From Apium graveolens (taxonomy: Eukaryota; Streptophyta; Magnoliopsida; Apiales; Apiaceae): a DNA stretch of 64,000 nucleotides. Location: the NCBI RefSeq assembly GCF_009905375.1, contig NC_133652.1:116774721-116838720 (forward strand). The letters run 5' to 3'. The translations under genes and the position numbers were made by a program. Below, one piece after another: positions 30,816 to 42,400 of the stretch. The notes below the pieces were generated by a model. The model was not told where the DNA came from. It saw only the letters and a program-made list of their open reading frames with translations, and made no database searches. How positions within the stretch are numbered: the first letter of the stretch is position 1; each line of letters begins with the position of its first letter.

Positions 30816-33800
30816 GGAAATATAAAGAATCTTTGGTACTTGGATAGTGGTTGTTCAAGACACATGACTGGTGATTCTACCCTGCTCACAGAGTTCAAGG
30901 AGAGAGCTGTCCCAAGTATTACTTTTGTAGATAACAACAAGGGTTATACTGTGGGATATGGCTTGATTTCAAAGGACAATGTCATCATTGAGGAAGTTGC
31001 CTTAGTGGATGGTCTCAAACACAACTTGTTGAGTATCATCCAGCTTTGTGGTAAAGGCAACTCAGTAACCTTGAACTTAGAAGACTGTGTTGCGACTAAC
31101 AAAAGAAGCAACAAAGTGGTTCTCACTGGTGTGAGAAAAGGAAATGTGTACCTAGCTGATTTCAACTCATCTAATGCAGAATCTGTAACTTGTCTTCTCA
31201 GTAAAGCAAGTCAGATGAAAGTTGTCTATGGCACAAGAAGCTATCCCATTTAAACTTCAAGACCATGAATGAGCTAGTAAAGAAAGAACTGGTTAGAGGC
31301 ATTCCTCTAGTGGAGTTTTCTAAGGATGGACTGTGTGATGCCTGTCAAAAAGGGAAGCGGATTAAAGCATCATTCAGAAAGAAACTTGATTCAACAATTG
31401 AAAAACCTTTGCAACAGCTACACATGGATTTGTTTGGACTAGTCAATGTGTTGTCCATCTCAAGGAAAAGATTTTGCCCAGTAATTGTAGATGATTTCTC
31501 AAAGTTCTCTTGGACATATTTCCTAAAGTCTAAAGATGACGCTAGTGAAATCATCATCAATCACGTAAGGCAAGTCAATAATCATCATGATTTCAAGGTT
31601 AGAAGAATCAAGAGTGACAATGGAACTGAGTTCAAGAACTCTGTCATGAGAGCATTTTGTGAGGAAAATGGGATTTTGCATGAGTTTTCAGCAGCAAGAA
31701 CTCCACAACACAATGGAGTAGTTGAAAGGAAGAACAGATCACTTATTGAAGCTTCCAGGAAAATGCTTGAAGAATCTAAACTGCCAACATATTTCTGGGC
31801 TGAAGCTGTAAATACTGCACGCTACACTCAGAATATTTCCCTGGTCAATCAAGCAATATACATGACTCCCTATTTGTTTAAGAACAAGAAGCCTACTCTA
31901 AATTTTCTTAATGTCTTTGGATGTAAATGTTATATACTGAGAAATCAAACTGATCAAAATGGGAAGTTTGATGCTAAAGCAGATGAAGTAATTTTTGTTG
32001 GATATGTTGTTGGTAAAGCATATAGAGTCTACAATTTAAGAACCAACATTGTTGTGGAATCAATACATGCTGTGTTTGATGATAAAAAGATTGAAGGACT
32101 TCAAGATGGAGATTACCATGAGAGCCTCAAATTCGACAATGTGGAGATGGTTAGTGATGAAAGTGATCAAGAAACAATATTAAAGGATAATGCAGAAAAA
32201 TCTACTACCAATGAAGCACAAAACTCAACATCTGTCGAGGTGCATAATGCTTCATCCGTCGGGAAGCAATCTGCGTTATCCGTCGGAAGACAACCAGCTT
32301 CATTCGTCGTTACTCAAAATTCACCATCCGTCGGGTTATCAAAATGAGCAGGAAGTCAGGATAGATCACCTATAGAAAGTTCCCCTTTCTCAAATCAAAG
32401 ATCCACAAACTCATGGGGAGTTTCTAACAATCAAAACTCAATCACACATCAAGACAACAATGAGGCCTCTTCATCTAGAGCTAATCTACCTCAACAAAGA
32501 AAATGGACAAAAGATCACCCCTTTAAGCTCATAATTGGAGATATTTCCTCTAGAGTTCAAACCAGGAGAGCAACTCAAGAAGAATGTCTATACAACAGCT
32601 TTCTTTCCAAGGAAGAATCAAAGAAGGTAGAAGAAGCTTTGTTGGATCTTTATGGGATTTTAGCTATGCAGGAGGAGCTAAACCAATTTGAAAGGAATAA
32701 TATATGGAAGCTGGTGCCCAAGCCTAAAGGAAAGAATCCAATAGACACCAAGTGGGTATTCAGAAACAAGATGGATGAAAATGGCATAGTAGTCAGGAAC
32801 AAAGCTAGATTGGTTGCTAAGGGCTATTGTCAACAAGAAGGAATAGATTTTGATGAAACATTTGCTCCTGTTGCAAGACTTGAAGCCATCAGAATCTTCT
32901 TAGCCTATGCAGCCCATGCCAATTTCAAGGTCTATCAAATGGATGTCAAAAGTGCCTTTCTGAATGGAGATTTGGAGGAGGAAGTCTTTGTCAGTCAACC
33001 TCCTGGTTTTGAAGATCCAAATTTTCCAGAACATGTCTATTATCTTTTGAAAGCACTTTATGGATTGAAACAAGCACCTAGAGCCTAGTATGACACTTTA
33101 TCAAAGTTTCTTTTGGAAAATCATTTCACAAGAGGTATTGTAGATAAAACTTTATTCTTTAGAAATGTTAATGGCTCTAGTATACTTGTTCAAATTTATA
33201 TAGATGATATTATTTTTGGCTCTACAGATGAGAAACTTTGCAAAAAGTTTGCCAAATTGATGTAAAGTAAGTATGAAATGAGTATGATGGGAGAACTAAC
33301 TTACTTTCTTGGTTTGCAAGTTAAGAAGTTAGTGATGGAATATTCATTAGTCAAACTAAATATATTTTTGATCTTTTAAAGAAGTTTGATCTAATGGATT
33401 ACACATCTGTAAAAACTCCCATGGCTACTGCAACTAAGCTTGAATTAAACACTACTGAAAAGTCTGTGGATATTTCAAGTTATAGGGGCATGGTTGGCTT
33501 ACTTCTGTACTTAACAGCTAGTAGGCTAGATATAATGTTTGCTACATGTTTATGTGCTGGATTTCAGGCTGATCCTAGAGAATCTCACTTAATAGCTATT
33601 AAGAGAATTTTTAGATATCTCAAGGGAACACAAAAACTTGGCATTTGGTACCCTAGAGATTCTGGCTTTGATCTAACTGGTTATTCAGATGCAGATTATG
33701 TAGGTTGTAGAATTGATAGAAAAAGTACAACATGAACCTGTCAATTTCTAGGAAATAAGCTTGTGTCCTGGTTCAGTAAAAAGTAAAATTCAGTTTATAC

Positions 33801-34140
33801 TTCCACAATTGAAGCTGAATATATTGCTGCTGGTAATTGCTGTGCACAGATATTATGGATGAAAATTCAATTGCTAGACTATAGTTTGCAAGTTGAGAGG
33901 ATTCCTATTTTCTGTGATAACACAACTGCAATTGCCATCAGTGAAAATCCAGTACAACATTCAAGGACAAAGCACATAGATATCAAGTACCACTTCATAA
34001 GGGAACATGTAATGAATGATACTGTGGAACTACATTTTGTTCTAAGTGAGAAGCAGCTTGCAGATATCTTTACCAAGCCACTGGATGAATCCACTTTTTC
34101 AAGGTTGGTAAGTGAGTTAGGTATGCTTAATTATTCTTAA
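30816..34140 (+). pseudogene. pol polyprotein (PR-IN-RT-RH), plus-strand SIRE-like element
   Basis: Protease with LWYLDSG (Asp codon at 30843). A frameshift near 31210 breaks the pre-integrase segment. Integrase (31265-32347) has D55 (HMD), D118 (KSDNGTEF) and E154 (GVVERKN) with the exact 35-residue D-E spacing. The linker carries 8-codon repeats (32230-32333). Reverse transcriptase has YIDDI near 33198, intact, but stops at 33087 (Trp to TAG) and 33262. RNase H (33394-34140) has two stops near 33735 and 33784 and ends in QLADIFTKPL. All catalytic residues that can be seen are conserved, but the frame is broken about six times. Confidence 0.9.
32230..32333 (+). repeat. In-frame 24-base octamer repeats in the IN-RT linker
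   Basis: ATCCGTCG or a one-base variant begins at 32230, 32254, 32278, 32302 and 32326, exactly 24 bases apart. The array encodes an 8-residue repeat starting Ser-Val (once Phe-Val). The linker lies after the integrase core and before RT. Confidence 0.9.
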
Positions 34141-34236
34141 ATCTATATGAGATAATTTGCAAGTTGATATGCAGCCAGAAACTTAACTGATTTTTCAGTC
34201 TTGGATGAAATTTTGGCTAAGTCAAAATTTACATCT

Positions 34237-34439
34237 CGACGGATGATCCTTATCCATCGAATTTGATCATCCGTCGGTATACTATTTTCTAATAAAAATC
34301 AATAATTTTTTTGGAATATTTTATGACTCGACGGATAACTGTCTATCCTCATCTGTCGAATTGTCTTAATCTCAGCCGTTAATTCCCTGAACATTATCCA
34401 TCGAGTATACTTACAATTTGTAAGCATAACACGACGGAT
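34237..34439 (+). repeat. Octamer cluster in the pol-ORF2 spacer
   Basis: Seven CGACGGAT-type octamers, in both orientations, begin at 34237, 34252, 34269, 34329, 34351, 34396 and 34432. The stretch is non-coding and stands 110-310 bases upstream of the internal TATA box. Confidence 0.85.
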
Positions 34440-34548
34440 AATGGGTGGAATTTTTACAGTTTATTTTTTTAAACGGCTATTTTAGGAAATTTTCATTGGT
34501 TACTTTATTTTACTTTATTATTTTTAGTAGTTAGTTTTTTTTTGAAAG

Positions 34549-34556
34549 TATAAAAG
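34549..34556 (+). promoter_or_regulatory. Internal TATA box upstream of ORF2
   Basis: TATAAAAG lies 108 bases before the ORF2 ATG (34664) and is preserved in the minus copy. The leader between is T- and C-rich, like a plant 5' untranslated region. Confidence 0.55.
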
Positions 34557-34663
34557 CTTATTTCATTTCAATTGTTTTTCTTTTATCATTCTCAAATCAA
34601 CTGCTCAAATTTCTTTCTCTTTCAAAGCACTTACTCTTTCTCTTCAAGCTCCCATTCTCTAAC

Positions 34664-37600
34664 AATGGCGCCCGTTGTCAAGATTATGTCTCAAACTGGG
34701 TTCATTTATGAGAAGAACAATTTCACTGCATTAGTAAACAAGGGTATTCAGCAATCTAGTGACTATCACAAGATGATGGACTTTGTGAAGAATTGCAAGC
34801 TTAGCTATGCCATGCTGGAATCACCTACAATCTTTTGTGAAGTTGTTGAAGAAATGTGGACCACTGCTACATACAACTCAACAGATAAGATAATCACTCT
34901 CACCATTAAAGGTAAAGAATTTTGTATCAATAGTGATGTTATAAAAGCATGTTTCAAGATTCCTGATAACACTGTGACCTCACCACACACTGACACTAAT
35001 ATAATCAATATGCTTAATTCCATGAACTATGCTCTTTCTACTTCTAAGTTAAGTGACATTAGGAGACTGGGCCTTAGGAAAGAATGGAGTTTTATGTGTG
35101 ATGTAGTGACAAAGGTCTTTTCAGATAAAGTCAGTAATTTTGATTCAGTTAATATCTCCATGCTTAACATGCTCTACATGCTAGTTACAGATAAATTCTA
35201 TAATTTCAGTGATCTTATTTTGTTTGAGTTAGGTTTTAAACTAGGAGAGTTAAATAAGAGAGGTAAAAATGTGTATTATGCTAGATTTTTTATGATGTTA
35301 GCTAACTATCTCTCTGAGGGTATTGTGTTTGAGAATCCTAACAACAATTTAGATTGTTGGGTTCAAGAGAGAACGCTCATTGCAGATCTGAACAGGGCCA
35401 ATCAACACAAGGAGGTGCCACTGTTCTATTTCCCTGTAGTGGAAGCACCTCAGGTAAGTGAGGTAAGTTCATCTATTCCTACCTCTATTCCAACCTCACT
35501 AATTTCTTTGAGTTCTAGTGTGGCTATGATAACTGTGTCAATGACCCAACAGTTTCCTACCCAAGCCACCAAACCTGTAAACATTTCAATATCCAAATCA
35601 AAGAAAGCCCCTTCTGGTATCTCTCAAAAGATGCTAGTTGCAAAATCCACCAAAACCAAAGAGGGGAGTGTGAAGGTGGGTAAGACAGGTGAGGAAAGGG
35701 GTGAACATAAAAGAAACCCCAAGAATAAGGATGGAGAGTTGAGTGGTTCCCAGCCTAGCCACACTGCAGTTTCCCAACAAACTGTAGTGCTTAAAAAGGA
35801 TAAAAGCTCACTTCTAGCTGCATCCTCCCAAAAGGATGTAGTTATTGAACAAAGCTCTCAACCAAGAGCACAAGCCAAGAGGGTTAGGGACACAAGCTCA
35901 CCCCAAACTTATGCCAGAAAGAAGAAATCTAAAACCCTTGGGGATGCACAGGGTACACACACTGTGCAAACTGGTGCTAAAGACACAGTCACTGCACCTT
36001 CACAAATTCAGTTTGATGTGACTCTAATAAATATGGAGTCACAGCCAAAATCTCTAGTAACAGAAGCACCTCAACACCTAACTCACCCACAAACTCACTG
36101 GATGTGGATATGATAAACACATTAATTCTTGATTCCCCTTCTTTAACTTTGTTGGGGAAGCCGAAATCCAGTACAACTGGGCATCATCTTTTAGATGATT
36201 TGTTGGCTCACTTGCCCATTCTTTCAGGAACTGTTGAATCATCTGTGCCCAAAATATCTTCAATCAACACAGAGTCCACAATAGTTTCTTTTCCTAGTTC
36301 ATTCATTTCTACTCTCTCGACGGATATTGCTCATCTGTCGAGTAATGATTGTATCCCGACGGATAAGCTTAACAGCAGTTATCCGTCGGATAGCAAAACC
36401 ACTCACCCGATGGATATCACTCATCCGTCGAGTATCTCTGCACAGCCTCAAACTTTATTTATTTCAAGTGCAGAAGATTTAGTGGTTGTACAGTCACTTT
36501 TAGGATTGAGAGAGAAGAGTGTTTTGAGTGAGATTCTGGGTTGCTCCCAGGAAAAAGGAGAGGAAATGAGTGAAATTATGCAATCTATTTCTTCAGGATT
36601 GGCAAAAGAAAGTGAGAAGAGTCCCACCTTAGAAGGTAAAGGTGAGGGTGCGAGGGTGGGGAGCCAGGGTGAGACCCTGATACAACAAAAGAGAGAAAAC
36701 GAGAGAAATGCAGGTACTGGAGCTATAAGAATGGATGTCATTGTTAGTGAGTCAATGAATGTTCAGGATGCAGACAGGGAGGGACCATCTCAGCAACCTA
36801 AAGTTGTTATTAATTCCACCTCCCTTGAGGCTGAGGCATTTACTCACCCTGTTCCAGCTTATCAACTCCTAGCTGAACAGGGCAATGACAATGCAGAAAG
36901 GATGCTCAATCTGGAGCATACCACACAATCTATGATAAGAGCTAAGGATGCCATCACAGCTTTGCCTTCTACAGCTGGTGATGTGGATTATGAGACTGGT
37001 GGTTCAGCTGATTTCTTTGGTGATGAAAGTGGGGATAGTGAAGATGAAGCAATGGACATAGGGGGAGAAGTAGGATCCAGTTCAAGATCAGGTATGCCAT
37101 CATGGGCATTTTCAAAGCACTGTGATGAGCACTACTTCAAGATAACCCTGATCCAACTAATCAATCAGACTCATACTGCTCTTCAAACCACTTCAAATGT
37201 CAGCACTAAGAAGCTCCTTCAGGCACATCTAGCCACTATGCAACTTCAACAAATTCAAGGCTTCCAACACGCTAGGGATGTAAACACCATCAAGGGTGAT
37301 ATTGAGGAGATGAAGAAGGCCATTTCATACAAAATGGACTTTAAGCTTCCAGAAGCTACAATGATTGACATCAAGAGGAAATTAAGGAAAAATTCTGATC
37401 CTGCAACCAAGATAGATGCATTGGATACAAGAATGTCAGCGATGGAAGCATCTTTAACAGCCATTCATCTTCATCAAGCCCAACAGACAGATTTACTTCA
37501 AAAACTGGTGGTTGCTCAAACCCCCTCCTCTACTCAACTTGATGATAACAAAAAGGGGGAGAAAGGACCAAGTGAGGGGGAGAGGCTTCAGATTCAGATC

Positions 37601-39258
37601 AGCAAAGTAATTATACTTTCAATTACTATCTCAAAGCCACCAGTTACAGACAGTATAGATCTGATCAATGCAGCAGCAGCCAACATGAGAGCAGCTGATA
37701 AGAAGAAGTTGAGTTTAGTCAACTGGGAGAAGATTGATGAGGAAATACAAAAGAAGTTTGAACTTGTCAAGGAGCCAGTTAAGTCAGCCATCCATCACTC
37801 TCAAGTCAACAAAATTAGTGTGAATGAGATGAGCATGAACTATCTGGAAAGGGGACAGCCATCCTACATCAAATCTCTAATGGCTGAAACAATTCTGAAA
37901 CCAAGGGTAAACTACTCAATATTATCATTGAAGAACCCTTTGGATACTGTGTATGAGACACCTAAGCCTGATGAAAAGAAGCTTCTGTCAAGATCAATTG
38001 CTTTCTACAAAGATCCATCTGATTCAACTTCAAAAAGGAGAATTGCTAAAATTTTCAAGAATTGGAAGGAAATTTGTGTGGTGGCTGTACATCCCCAATT
38101 TGCTCAAGCAAAGAGAGAAGAAAAGGCTAGATTGAAACAGGAAAAGAAGCAAGCTGCTCTAGATGCTAAAAAGGCTAAACAAAATAAAGAGCAAATTGCT
38201 ATCTTGGCCAAGCTACATGCTGTAAATTCATCACAACAAATTCCTGCTCAACCATCTGAAATCACTGAATCACAAGATCCAAAGAAGCAAATTGAACAAC
38301 AGAAGAAGTCTCCAAGAATGAAGGAATTGGATAAAAGAACCAAAAGGAAATTGGACATTGTTGATAAGGAATTGGAGAATCAGTTTCCCAAGGAGTCCAC
38401 TTCAACTACAACTCAAGCATCAAAACCTTCTGTGGTATTTGAAGATATCAAGGTGGTGGATCCTTACAGGAACATTCATGGTGAAACTATTGTGCCTAAG
38501 GATGAGCCAATAGAATGGGAGAACATACCAATTCCTGACTTCAATTTACCAATCCTCAGCAAGCCAAAAAGAAAAAAAAGTCAAGAGTAGTCAAGAAAGT
38601 GAAGTTGTAACCTCTCAAATCCAAATCTCTAGTCAATACTCAATTAAAAACCAATAAGGGAGATTACATGTACTTATGTGATATCAAGGAGTTCTCTGAT
38701 CTAAATCTCTATCTAGATGAACTAGAAGAAGTGAGAGGAATTGATACATACAAAAACCTACCTGAAAGGTTAGTGTTCAAGTACAATGGAGGAAAGAAGA
38801 TTCAGTGGCCAATTCACAGGATCCTTCAATAAAGCCAAGTTGTACTGATTAAAGTTTATTCATCCTTCAAGAAGAACTTTTGGTTCAATATTACTGCAAG
38901 AAGATTGGTATTGAAGAATATTGAAGAACTAAGGAGTGTTAGAGCTAAAGATGCACTCCCAAAGACTCTAATCATCCCTTACACAGGAAGAAGAGTGCAT
39001 CTAAGGCCCTACTGGCTGATGGAGTTCATGGATGATAAAGGAGTGAGAAGATTTTTCAGATTAGAAGACCAATTAAGCATCTCTAGCAATGAGACTCTCT
39101 TGGAAATGCAAGAAAAGCTAAATCTCTCAGAATCTGATGAACTGGAATTCCACAGGCAGCTCCAAAATCAGATTGAAAAAAAACAACAGAAAGCTTGGAA
39201 AGAGATCCAGACCTTCAAGAAACTAGATAAATCTGCTCAGGCTAGAGGAGCATCTTGA
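34664..39258 (+). pseudogene. ORF2 of the plus-strand SIRE-like element
   Basis: Start ATG at 34664 (MAPVVKIMSQTGF). Upstream open codons are leader. N-terminal domain about 260 residues, resembling the plant 'putative transposon protein' domain seen in Athila/SIRE extra ORFs. A Lys/Ser-rich low-complexity middle follows; a one-base loss near 36076 shifts the frame. Next comes the octamer-coded Ser/Pro/Asp segment (36318-36430). From 36104 to 38590 the frame is open for 828 codons, including a charged coiled coil near residues 640-690. A homopolymer A run at 38572-38579 is two bases longer than in the other copies and shifts the frame. Stops follow near 38609 and 38828; the C-terminal domain continues to 39258. 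No clear signal peptide or transmembrane helix. Function unknown. Confidence 0.85.
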
Positions 39259-39404
39259 AAATGACTGTCAGTTAAACTTTGTACATTTTGTTAATTGAAG
39301 CACTTTTCAGTATTATCTACTTTCCTTTAAAGTTGTATTTTTAAGGTGTTTTGTTATCATCAAGTATCTCTTAATTTATGGCTACAATTCCAGTAGACAT
39401 AAAT

Positions 39405-39413
39405 TGGGGGAGA
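39405..39413 (+). promoter_or_regulatory. Polypurine tract, plus-strand SIRE-like element
   Basis: TGGGGGAGA directly before the 3' LTR at 39415, the same as the minus copy. Confidence 0.8.
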
Positions 39414-39414
39414 T

Positions 39415-40507
39415 TGTTGTGCATATGTTGTGTACTTGATGATTCCATGAACAAAACACCTTGGTAGATTTTACTTAGTGAAATTGTAGCACTCGACGGA
39501 TAAGAATTATAGTTCTGACGGATAACTCATTTTGGTCCCGACGGATGATGACTTATTATCCATCGAGTGAGTAGCTTATGTAACAATAAGTTTGTAGCAC
39601 ATTTCTGCATACACCTTTGTATAGATTCTGTAGTAGCATATAAGTCATGTTGACTTTAACTAGATATGCAGAATAGGTTGATTAATTATACATAGATGAT
39701 GTCTTCTAATTCTGCATAAATGAAATGAAGTCGAGTGCCAAACAGCTACCGACGGATGATTAACAAAGCCATCGACGGATGATCAAATAGCTATCAACGG
39801 ATGATCAATAGAGCAGTCGATGGATGATCAACAAGCCATCAACGGATGATCATAAACTCGACGAATGATCATGTACTCAACGGATAAAGAATTCAAATAT
39901 CTGTTGACAGTGACAACACAGTCACATACGTCGAGTGTATGCAAATGGAATGTGGTAGCCTATTCAACTAGGTTTTCGAGAACATAGAAGCATTGCCATT
40001 TCCATGCTATTATGAAGATATTCAAAGATGCTGGAATAGAGTAATGAAGTAGCATTGTATTAGACTTGATAGTTTTTGTTTTATTATCCTGTCTTATTAC
40101 TTTGTAATCTTGGTGATATATAAACCAAGAAGCAGCAATAGAATAGTAACTAAGGAACTAAGCAACCCAGAGAGAAACATTTGCAAGCTGTATTCTTAGC
40201 ATTTCTCTCATTCTTAGTTGTTATCATTTTGTAAGCAGCTGTGAGCTTTTTGCACACAGAGTTCTCTCGATATATATTATACATCTCTGGTGGAATCATT
40301 CAAATCCACCAGAAAGTTTTTAAAGACTCTTGTTTTTAATTACTTGTGTTTTGATTCATTTCAAGTAACTATTCCGCATTGTGCTAATCAATTCATAACT
40401 TATATATATATATTTGAGTTAGAACATTTTTAGTCAAGAAAAAAAGTTTCAAGAATTCCATTCAACCCCCCTTCTGTAATTCTTGTTACATTGTTAAGGG
40501 ACTAACA
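39415..40507 (+). repeat. 3' LTR of the plus-strand SIRE-like element
   Basis: 1,093 bases, TG...CA, close to the 5' LTR with scattered substitutions. The seven-unit octamer array is at 39750, 39773, 39795, 39818, 39840, 39859 and 39878. TATA box at 40117-40125. Confidence 0.93.
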
Positions 40508-40859
40508 AAATCAAACTTCTTTCTACAGTGGTGATTGCTTATTTCATTAAAAATCTTTTCAAATCACTATTGTACATCATTTCTCTCTAAAGATTAAATG
40601 CATGATTTTTATTCATTATAGATTTTAAGTGCATTTTATCTCTACATTGCCATATGTTCCTGTGATACAGGTTCAGCCTCCAATGGCCTTCTTTCATTTG
40701 ATAATAATGAGGTTGAAAACCCACAACTTCTATCCCAGACTGTAAAGACAAACACAAAAACAGAACCAACCAACACTCTTTTACCACTAAAATGAAGTAT
40801 GAATAAACGTTAGGGAGAAAGTGCCTTAGTGCACCACATAAGGAAGGTCTGAAGTCAAC

Positions 40860-41340
40860 CCTGCAACTCTGTCTCCTACAAAGATGAGTAGTATTAAAAC
40901 CGAGGCAACTGCTAGCCCCCATACATCTTCTCAAAAAGATGTAATGGCTGAAAAGGCACAAAAACAGTTACTATATTCATCCTCTCAACAGGGTGCATCT
41001 ATTGAAATTCTCATATCGGCCAGGATATCCGATGTAGTGTCACCACCTCAAACATAAATAATTTTTGATGCACAAGTTTCAATTACACACACAAAGGATG
41101 AGTTGACGGAAACAAGAGTTTCGACCATTTTACGGTCAGATTCGATTGTTCAAGGTTCTTCACTGGACCAATTGCCTTTACAGGTGTTAGGAGGGGATAC
41201 TGATCCAATAGCCATATGTCAGTGGTCAGTGTCTAATTCCCCATGCTTAAATCCCCTGGATGCATCTGCGGATACTAGATCTGACATAGGTGCAGATCGA
41301 CAACTTGTTGACAATGATTCAGATATTACCTGATGAGTCA
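40860..41340 (+). pseudogene. ORF2 relic of the old Copia element
   Basis: Nucleotide phrases align in order with ORF2 of the younger copies: CATCCTCTCAACAGGGTG against CATCCTCCCAAAAGGATG, CAGGATATCCGATG against GAGGGTTAGGGACA, then CACCACCTCAAAC and a run of ACACAC. Only the Ser/Pro-rich middle is recognisable, with many stops. A 76-codon open stretch at 41103-41333 is probably the continuation. Confidence 0.5.
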
Positions 41341-42162
41341 CAAGGAAATGTCTTCACGGACATTAGAAGGAAACTTTGATCTTTATGCTAAATTCTTTGG
41401 ATCATTGTTTACCTTCCCAGAGTTCAAATCTGGAACCCTCAAAGGGAAACTAGCAACTTGTAGATTATGACTCAGATTCATCTGATGAGTCTAACAAGGA
41501 TGGGGATTTGCGAATTCCCATTGCACCACCTGTGACTTCCTTAAGGATGGCTAAGGTGATTTTCCTTGCAGGTAAAACTGGATTTTGGAGCTATGAGAGG
41601 AGTGATACACTTGTGAGAATGAGTGTAAACACGAGTGGAGAGAAGAGTGAAACACTTGTGAGGTACACGAAATAGAATCATACACTCACAGTGAGGAAGA
41701 AAGAGAAACACCATATCCCATTCCCTATCCCTAAACATGGTTCTTGATACTTCGGGTCTCGAATCTGTTTATGATTGGAACCTAAATCTTAGGGACCTAA
41801 CATTTACATATTGGATTAGAATACTTCGGGTACTAACAAGTTAGGAGCTAGCAATTGGTAACAATTGGTGATCTCACAGTTGGGAGGTATAAGGACTTGG
41901 GAATATTGGTGAACATGATGATCAATAGTGAAGTCATTTTTGCAGCATTTAAAGGGACATGGTTGATCAGACTATGACTTGTTATTTCTTTTCCAACCAA
42001 GTAAAAAATGAGAACTCCTTCAGACAACGACATACATTCCTTCTCTAAGAGGGAGATAAAAGCTTAAGTAATAGTTTGGAGGATTCTTCAACTAAGGAGG
42101 AGAAATAGCAGGCAGGAGGAAAAAGGTAAATCATATAACCACAACACCATTTTTGTTTGTAA

Positions 42163-42400
42163 GTACGGATCTTATTGTATGGGAGAGGTGGTAAACACAA
42201 GGTGATTTCCTAGTAATCAGAAGAAGTGGTTTGGTTCATCACTATTCTTCATAAGGGGAGAAGCTGATTTCCAAAAGAGGAGTACCATTAGTTCTTATCT
42301 GCGGATCCTATTATACGGGAGAGGTGGTAAACGAAGGTGGTCTCCTTTAAGCAGTTGATTCTCATAGGGGGGAAGCAAGAGAGATATGCGCTTCTCAACA
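42163..42400 (+). repeat. Two-unit tandem repeat of about 136 bases
   Basis: The phrase CGGATCTTATTGTATGGGAG followed by AGGTGGTAAAC occurs at 42166 and again at 42302 with a few changes. Both are followed by a weaker shared GGGGAGAAGC-type phrase. It is non-coding and lies in the 3' part of the old relic. Confidence 0.55.

Larger units (their letters stand above)
27470..40507 (+). mobile_element. Full-length defective SIRE-like Ty1/copia retrotransposon, plus strand
   Basis: Order: 5' LTR, tRNA-Met primer site, gag (28622-30795), pol (30816-34140), octamer-rich spacer with TATA box (34237-34556), ORF2 (34664-39258), polypurine tract, 3' LTR. It splits an older Copia relic. If the inverted R-U5 piece is counted as part of the insertion, the flanks are AAATA (27115-27119) and AAATC (40508-40512), a 4/5 match to a target duplication. 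Taking the 5' LTR alone, no duplication is seen. Same family as 7797-20470, opposite orientation, with LTRs of a different subfamily. Confidence 0.92.

Noticed and set aside
30806..30850. Reinitiation of pol at the ATG at 30806
   Set aside because: That ATG is in a third frame and meets a stop within about 14 codons, before the protease.
34664..39258. ORF2 as a true envelope gene
   Set aside because: I see no signal peptide, no fusion peptide and no transmembrane anchor; the product looks hydrophilic and coiled-coil.
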